The translations under genes and the position numbers were made by a program. A stretch of 64,000 nt of DNA, taken from contig LATX02000123.1 in assembly GCA_001466705.2 (NCBI GenBank), positions 682,001 to 746,000 of the forward strand, in the 5' to 3' direction. Within the stretch, counting starts at the first letter, position 1; each line of letters opens with the position of its first letter. Positions 56,901 through 64,000 of the stretch are shown piece after piece. The notes below the pieces were generated by a model. That model saw only the letters and a program-made list of their open reading frames with translations, was not told the origin of the DNA and did no database searches. This DNA is from Moniliophthora roreri. Lineage: Eukaryota; Basidiomycota; Agaricomycetes; Agaricales; Marasmiaceae.

Positions 56901-58411
56901 CCCATGGCCTTGCCTTCTCGCTAGTCACACAGTTTTCCTCGAAGGCGATGGCAGGGTGAATATCAAAGAAATCAAAGTCAGTGCGGATGGATCTTTACTC
57001 GCTTTGAACTGTACGCCCTCCTCCTACTCTCGTTTTCGACGTCTGAACGCAATTACGACTTGAAGGTGCCGATCGAACGGTTCGTATATGGAATAACCGC
57101 TCAGGCCATCAGCACGAGCTAGCACGTCTAGCACATCGTGGACCAGTTATCAGCATCAGCTGGTTGAGCGACGATGCTGGCGTGGTAGTGTTCGGTGAGG
57201 ATGGCGTTGTGAGTAAATGGACACGGACAGTGAGCTGCCATTGTAGATGTATCTGGAGTGGCGTTGACACTGTTGTTGGTAGGGGCAAAATCATTGGCAG
57301 TATGCCAAGGTTCTGGAAGTCGTGGATAGATCACTGGTAGAATCACTTGCCTCGGATGACTGTTTGTGCATGGCATACATGAGCGACAGGATAGCGGTAT
57401 CGGTTGAGCGATGTGTTAAGGTGTGGCTTTGGGTTAAAGGTTAGTGGTTTATCCATTTGTTTCGCGGATTCTTCGCTGAATACTGGATTACTAGGGACAT
57501 GGCAAGTTCAGCGGCCAATCATCAGACCGAACGTAACCTTTTTAAAATTTGTCAACGAGGGCTCGACTCTTCTTGGAGGAACAAAGGATGGCGTCGTGTG
57601 CGTTCCAGTCCCTCCCACTTCTATTACAGTACTGAAACTCAATAGATGGACCTGCGAAATTCCAGATGGAACATTACGCGCCGTATCCTTCTTGAAGAAT
57701 AGAGTGTACGTGATGGCACTTCGAAGGTCTTCTATCTGATTTTAATGAAAGAACTCGGTATCCAGGACGCACATCGACACGAAAATGAATCTTGCCAAGA
57801 CACGTGCTTTAATATCGCAGGGTTCTGTCGCTCGTTTGATCACCGTGGACGCTGATAATGGAGGGAACGTCGAGAGGTTGTATTCGAAAGAGGGTCTCGC
57901 CTTGTCCCCTAGCTCCTTTGGTGCAGTGTTTGCGGCAGAAGGGAAGGGTATATTGTTCGGGAGTAGTGAAGGATGCGCGCTTGTGTGGGATACGAATAGT
58001 GGTACACTTGTTTATGGACTGGATCATGAATTGGAAGACGGTGAGAATGCACATTATCCGTCTCCGGTGCAGGCTACTGACCCATCATTGTGCTCTTTTT
58101 GAAGGTGATACTATACAAGCGGCGGCGGTAGGCTCTCCTTTGGATTTTCCGCTTATACAAGGCTTTGATTTTTTTCTTCTTTTCTGCAGAGCTGTGAGTC
58201 AGACGCGACGGCAACAGGTTGTCTGATCACCGGGACGAGATCCGGAAGGCTGAGTTGGTGGTCACAACCAGCCGCGACGTAAGGTGAGCAAATAGAATTA
58301 CCTGACAGCAGAGTGGACCTTGAAATTTTTGGTTCCTGAATCAGACTTGCTGTCGAGGACGCAGCGACCCTTCTCTGCGCATCACTTGATGCAAGTATAT
58401 TAAATGTATGA
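53920..58411 (+). CDS. Long proline-rich WD40-repeat protein
   Basis: One multi-exon gene, joined by consistent phases: 53920..54370, exon from 54422, GSAMSLSSMD exon from 54777, LSWPGDRHTS exon from about 55257, then several short exons into the WD40 part from about 56.8 kb. The N terminus is a small folded region (GYLETELVASVLGVKGPLRF; VVYFGLFANKRIQLNPGKEI). The middle is several hundred residues of Ser/Pro-rich disorder with poly-Pro runs near 55.87-56.04 kb. The C-terminal part has WD-type blades: IKVSADGSLLALNCADRTVR then IWNN, SWLSDDAGVVVFGEDG and LFGSSEGCALVWDTNSGTLV. The 3' end is either TAA 58280-58282 or, with one more intron, TGA 58409-58411; the latter adds a further blade strand. 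No family recognised. Confidence 0.7.
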
Positions 58412-59103
58412 TCTGATTTCTTGATGAATTTTTGTGGACCGATACCTTATCTCTATTTGTGGTGTATATATATATATACTGTATAGTACCATTCTAATAG
58501 CAGGTTGCAACATCGCACTTGAACGCCTCTCCACACACTGGCAGGCTACGCTTGGTGCATCAATCAAGTATATCTTCATATAGGACTTTGCGAGGCTCAC
58601 CCAGTCCAGCTTCCGTGTCCAAACATCCGCTCAAATACTCATAACTCAATAGTGTAAAAATAATTAGCCAAAAAAAAAAAAATAAACGGGAAAGAAAAAG
58701 CAGTGCCCAAAAACCCGATCTACGTTTTCCACAAATCATGAATGGAAGAATTAGGATTATCTCATCCACAACCTAGTTTCCCTCAGCGCTTGTACTACAG
58801 AAGCAATGAGATATGAAGATAGAGAAAGAAAATGAACAACATATCAAAGGCCAAGGGAACCATTCCAGGTCCTATCCTTCAAGAAGATGGAGATGTGACA
58901 TAGTAATGGATGAACGTCGTGGAGGATGGATGATATGTGTATGAAATGGGATGATGAGAGACGCTGAATGACAATAACATGATTTCAAGGAGGATATATA
59001 AGCAGATCTGATTACTGGCGTGGCAGGCGGGAAAGAGTCATGAATACCATGGACGGCGGGAAATAGAAAGGTACACGGTCGTAATATCGTTGAATATGTG
59101 TAA
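58412..59103. other. Intergenic region between convergent genes
   Basis: 3' flanks of the WD40 gene and of the Cdc42 gene, with an A-rich run at about 58669-58683 and a TA repeat at about 58466. No gene is seen. Confidence 0.5.
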
Positions 59104-59920
<817 letters not shown>

Positions 59921-61324
59921 GTCTTGAATATAGGATCTAGAAATGCGGGGTCAGGAAACAGGTTTTTTTGAACCGAGCAGTAATAAACAGAATGATGGAT
60001 GTAATGCGAATAAGCATTGACTCTGGCGTGGCCAACTCCGCCTCGTGGCTGGGCCTCCGAGAGACTGCAGAACATACAAGAGAGCATGAGGAGCATAAGG
60101 AGAAGCTACTCACTTGAAACTGACAGAAGAGAATAGGTCGAGAGCACAAAATCTTTCAAGCAGAAATCGACTTGGGGGGGAGGTTGAATGCCTTCAAAGA
60201 CGGAAGAGCACTTGAGTCAAATCGCTCAGCGAGAACCTGGCAAGCAAAGTGTCAGTTAATTTGTGAGAATATGGCAGATAATAGCGGTTTTGAAGCATAA
60301 ATTTGTACTAACAGGGTCCAGAAGGCAGCTGCTGTTGGCCAAAATGACTTGTCGAAATTGCAAACGCAGTGGAGAGGGATGGTTGCAACGATTGCACAGG
60401 AGCACGGCAGTATCACGTGTTGAAACCAGAGGTTGAAACCAAACAACCCCGTACAACTCAAAGGTCCGAGCGTTTCAAAATCAGTTTTTGATGCGACCCT
60501 CAAACCCTGTACAGCACTCAAGGCGCAAGTTTCTTCCATCTCTGGCTGGTTCTCGGCGACGACTCCAGAAGTATACTGCTCTCTGCCTAGTAGCAGCATC
60601 AAATCGTCGGACACATCCGCGGTCACCGTCTATCTCTTCCGAATCCCAAGTTCCAACAGGGTATTAGGCAACTAGGATATCCTGCTCCTATAGCTTTTTC
60701 CTGGCCCAAGGCTGCATAGAAGAGATCCGGTCTCCTACGACTACCATGCAGTCCTGGCAAGACCCGGAAGCACAACTGGTTGAGAGGGGTTTCCAAATAC
60801 CATGAGACATCAACACGGCGACCGTGACGGTCCACAGGTCGACGGAAAATTTTCATGGCCTACGGTTCCACATTCAAGTACAAAGGGGATCTTTTAGTCT
60901 AGGCGAGCTATTCTACAGTCGGATCGGGTTTATATCCGTTGCCGTTGCTATACTACACGCCAATAGGCCTACGGTCCCGGGCGCATGGCGTTTCATGGCT
61001 CGAGTCGTCGGTCATGATCACAGGACAGGGCCGTCGCCGTTGGATTTTCATTACTACAATACCCTCTTGAAGTACCTTGAGGTGCGCGCAGTCGGATATG
61101 CATCATGATGCTTCATAGTGTATGCTACTATTCACCATACCTATTGTAGCTTGATATAAATATTCGTTCTGTTACCTTCAGTGGAGCTGCTAGGCCGCAG
61201 TGAATCTAGTCTATTATCACGCTACCCAGTTTTACTCTTCTCCCAGGTTTAATGCACTGCGCTCTTACGGTAGATCCATATTCACCTATGTACTTCCCCA
61301 CCATCGCGGAAACACTATTTAATT
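59921..61324. other. Intergenic region
   Basis: 5' flank of Cdc42. Several frames on both strands lack domain or splice support. Confidence 0.45.
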
Positions 61325-61948
61325 ATGAGTCGAGGCTGGCGGGGAATCAAGTCCGCCCTACGTAACCGCGTTGAACCGCCATCGTTTGAACGCCTCTTTA
61401 GGCTTTGGAACAACCCAGCTGACGATGAGAGAATCGTTGCTATGACCTGCCACAACCCCGAAGATTGTCAGGTACACCCCCTTATCTTTCTGTGACTAGC
61501 GATGGTTAAGCTGCTCATTCGGAATCTCGGTCAAGAGCGGGTCACATTTCCCCAATGGTGTATTCAGTGTCCACTAGGGAGTCCCTGGCCCCGACGAGGA
61601 CCGACTCAGCGTAAAAACGGTTTGACGCCCAGGAGCCTTGGTACAAGGACTGCCCAGTACCATGCTGCAGAAGGCAGAAATTCAAGTCTATGGATATACC
61701 AACGTCTAATGAACGATGGCAATGGCCGACGGGATGAAAGGATGACTACCATGGAATGGTCTATTGTGGTCGCGTTGCATCCTATTCGACAGTGGTCCGT
61801 AAATTCCGTCAATGGCAGGCTACCGCATCGTATGTATCAGCGAGTATCTCGTCCATGCCCCAAGATGAATTTCAAATCCGTCGACGTTCCCTGGAATGCA
61901 AGTCCGGAAGCTGATTGTTGCGAAGGAAGCAGTGGTAGAGTAGAGTAA
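61325..61948 (+). CDS. Possible small gene, weak
   Basis: ATG 61325 opens MSRGWRGIKSALRNRVEPPS and continues FERLFRLWNNPADDERIVAM to NPEDCQ before a GTACAC. A long open frame resumes around 61502-61948 with MVKLLIRNLGQERVTF. The joining intron is not obvious: the nearest acceptor gives only 28 nt. The first piece has coding-like composition. No family is recognised. It may be a short lineage-specific gene or a relic. Confidence 0.25.
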
Positions 61949-62885
61949 CGAGATGTCCTGGATCCACGATGAGATGTGCCTCGAAGTTGGGTCATTCGAC
62001 GCAAATTGCTTCCAGCTCTGTAGCGAGGAGGATGTACATCTGAGTCTCCCAGGCTACAATTTCAACAGCAGTTGGAACGTGAAGCGGCAAACCACGTCTG
62101 TGAGGACCGATAAGCGGACCGGGAGCTGATGACGAGACTGCCTGTGGCAGGCATCACGAGCAGAGAATGAATCTCCAGATGGATATCTTGGCAGAGAAGC
62201 TTAGTAGTACGAGGCACCGTATGGTGGAGGTTCTCAGGAGTGGGTATACCCTGAGATAAGAAAGACATCTTTGAACATTCAGGCGCCTCACTACTTGCGC
62301 GGCAAGACTCTTGCATCCGTTCAATCAGTGCCGGCTGTTCCAGGAGATTATCACAACGTACGGTGATTGTGTACCCTCCCGCGCGACATGACAGATGAAT
62401 GAAGCAAATCCGAGGGTCTTCCCGCATTTGGGGTGTAGAAAGACTGAAGAAATTGAACACGCCACAATTCGGGCAATGGGAGCTTAGTTCATGAACTGCA
62501 TGATTAGCACTTCAAGCCCATACAATTTCGGGCACATCTACCGCTCGACACCTCTGACGAAAGGCAGCCAAAAGGGTCTAGAACTATCGCGACTCCACTT
62601 GAACAGGACGTGATGGAAAGGTGACGCATGTGCAAAAAATGTCACTAGTCAGTTGTGAAACATGGCAACACGAAAACACGGTCGACATCTATTAAGGCAA
62701 TTTTCGTTGGCATACAAGATACAGATGCTGAAGACGATATCCTACCCGAGTAAGTTAGAACGAGCGTTGGAACGCTAACGTTATTGAATCTGCTCGTATC
62801 CTGGCCTGGCCTGGAAGGCGATAGGACGCTCCAAGGCTAAGTCCATCGTAATCACAACACTCAAAGCAAAAGCGAAATAGGAGTA
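61949..62885. other. Intergenic region
   Basis: 3' flank of the SF3B4 gene. A minus-strand frame at 62062-62460 has no supporting features. Confidence 0.45.
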
Positions 62886-64000
62886 TCACTGCGGGAACTG
62901 TGGCGGGGGTGGAGGCGCTTGGGGGAACCCTTGGGCATTGAATCCAGGAGGTGGTGGCGGGGGGAATCCTCCGTACATCATTTGGGGCGCCATCGGTGGT
63001 TGCATCGGTGGAGGCATGGCCTGCATACCAGGAGGTGCCATCCCGGGAGGTGCACCCATCGGCATTTGCATACCAGGAGGCATGATTGTTTGTTGGGGTG
63101 TGAAACCGGGTGGTGGTGGAGGTTGGGCCAAAGCTCCGGCAAACTGGCCTTGGTAAGGACCTTGGAAGCCAGGCATGGGCGGCCGGGCACCGAAGGCCAT
63201 GGGCGCGGGAGGTGGTCGGGCGGCAACAGGTAATGCGTTATTTTTACGTGCTTGAGCAGCAAGGAGACGTTCAGCAGACGTTCCGTGACGTTCACCCTTG
63301 CCGTCTTTTTTGAATGCGTATTGAACGGTGATTGCTTTATTCATCAAAAACTGGCCATTCATAGACTCAATGGCCGCGTCGGAAGCCTCAAAGTCTGTGT
63401 AAGAGACGAAGCCGTAGCCTTTAGAAGTTCCAGTACCTGGATCACGCGCAATCTTGTATAAGATGCACACGTCAGGTAACTAAACGATGAGAAAACGCAA
63501 CCACGCACCTTTGCCGTCGTTGCCATTAGGCCAAAAGCGCTGAAAGTATCATATAACAACCTCTCATCGACATTTTCGTCCAAATTACCAACAAACAGGT
63601 TGGCTCCCACGTCGAGTTGCTTCTTATCTGAGGAGGCCTGGTGAAAAAAATGAAAAAGAAAAAGGCGCCATCATCAGTGTTGAACAATCAAGGACTTGCG
63701 CAATAGTTGTAGGAATGACATGCAGCATGCGAAAGGATATAAAAAGGTGTAGAGGAAGAGTATAATTCGGAGATTATGTCGAACCTTGTTCACCCTAATC
63801 GGTTTTCCCCACAATTTAATTTGATTCATAATCTTGCATGCATATTCCGCATCTTCTTCTGTCAGGAACTCGCAGAATCCATAGCCTTGATGTGCCATAG
63901 ATATGCGGTCCTTAGGTAAATGCACATTGACTAGAACGAAAAGGCGTAAGAAGAGGTCTAGCTCAAAATGGGGCTTAAAATGGAGATTACAACTCACCGA
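62886..64000 (-). CDS. Splicing factor 3b subunit 4 (SF3B4/Hsh49-like), 3' part
   Basis: U2 snRNP SF3b subunit that binds pre-mRNA near the branch point. Minus strand, 5' end outside the window: the first visible exon ends at 63998, then 63930..63785, 63637..63509 and 63452..62886. Within RRM1 are VNVHLPKDR and [18 protein letters not shown], then [15 protein letters not shown]2 follows: [49 protein letters not shown] and [20 protein letters not shown]. The C-terminal ~125 residues are Pro/Met/Gly-rich ([20 protein letters not shown]), as in animal SF3B4 and unlike the short yeast protein. The order and spacing match human SF3B4 closely. Confidence 0.93.

Overview
This window is nuclear DNA of a filamentous basidiomycete, most likely an agaric or other Agaricomycete. 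Nearly every gene is cut by 45-65 nt introns. Both hydrophobins have the class I eight-cysteine pattern. EF3, GPI13, eRF1, Cdc42 and SF3B4 homologues lie in a gene-dense, both-strand layout. No rRNA, tRNA, CRISPR array or autonomous transposon was recognised. Gene models below are splice models built by eye, checked wherever possible for exon phase.

Region 1 (1-9.2 kb): the 3' end of translation elongation factor 3, two class I hydrophobins about 4 kb apart, a single-pass membrane protein of unknown role between them, and a senescence/spartin-domain protein. Region 2 (9.3-15.6 kb, mostly minus strand): an ITFG1/TIP-like FG-GAP surface protein (10 exons), a degenerate gene with two lesions, a phospholipase/carboxylesterase-fold protein without recognisable catalytic residues, and a peptidase M50B-like membrane protease with a 13-nt exon.

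Region 3 (16.4-27.4 kb) is the accessory part. It holds four plus-strand copies of a small secreted 10-cysteine protein (SSP) gene; a fifth copy sits inverted at 46.6-47.1 kb. The last two form a head-to-tail 3.2-kb tandem duplication that also carries a convergent second secreted-protein gene. That second gene is intact in one unit. In the other it is broken by loss of exon 1, a 123-bp MITE-like insertion and a small indel. A roughly 0.5-kb foldback element with ~90-100-bp terminal inverted repeats lies after the second copy. A repeat-rich strip with AATGCC and CCAAAAGGCT motifs follows at 27.9-28.5 kb.

Region 4 (28.7-46 kb): an unrecognised gene, a type B carboxylesterase, intronless GPI13, a PDX1/E2-like lipoyl-domain protein whose lipoyl lysine is replaced by Phe, a large beta-propeller plus amidohydrolase protein, and the divergent pair eRF1 and RNase P/MRP subunit Rpp20. 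Region 5 (46.5-64 kb): SSP copy 5, a membrane-anchored histidine acid phosphatase, an uncharacterised 471-aa protein, a long proline-rich WD40 protein, a Cdc42-type GTPase, a weak small gene, and the 3' part of SF3B4.

Housekeeping genes (translation, splicing, GPI anchors, RNase P) are single-copy and look intact. Duplication, decay and small insertions are concentrated around the secreted-protein genes.
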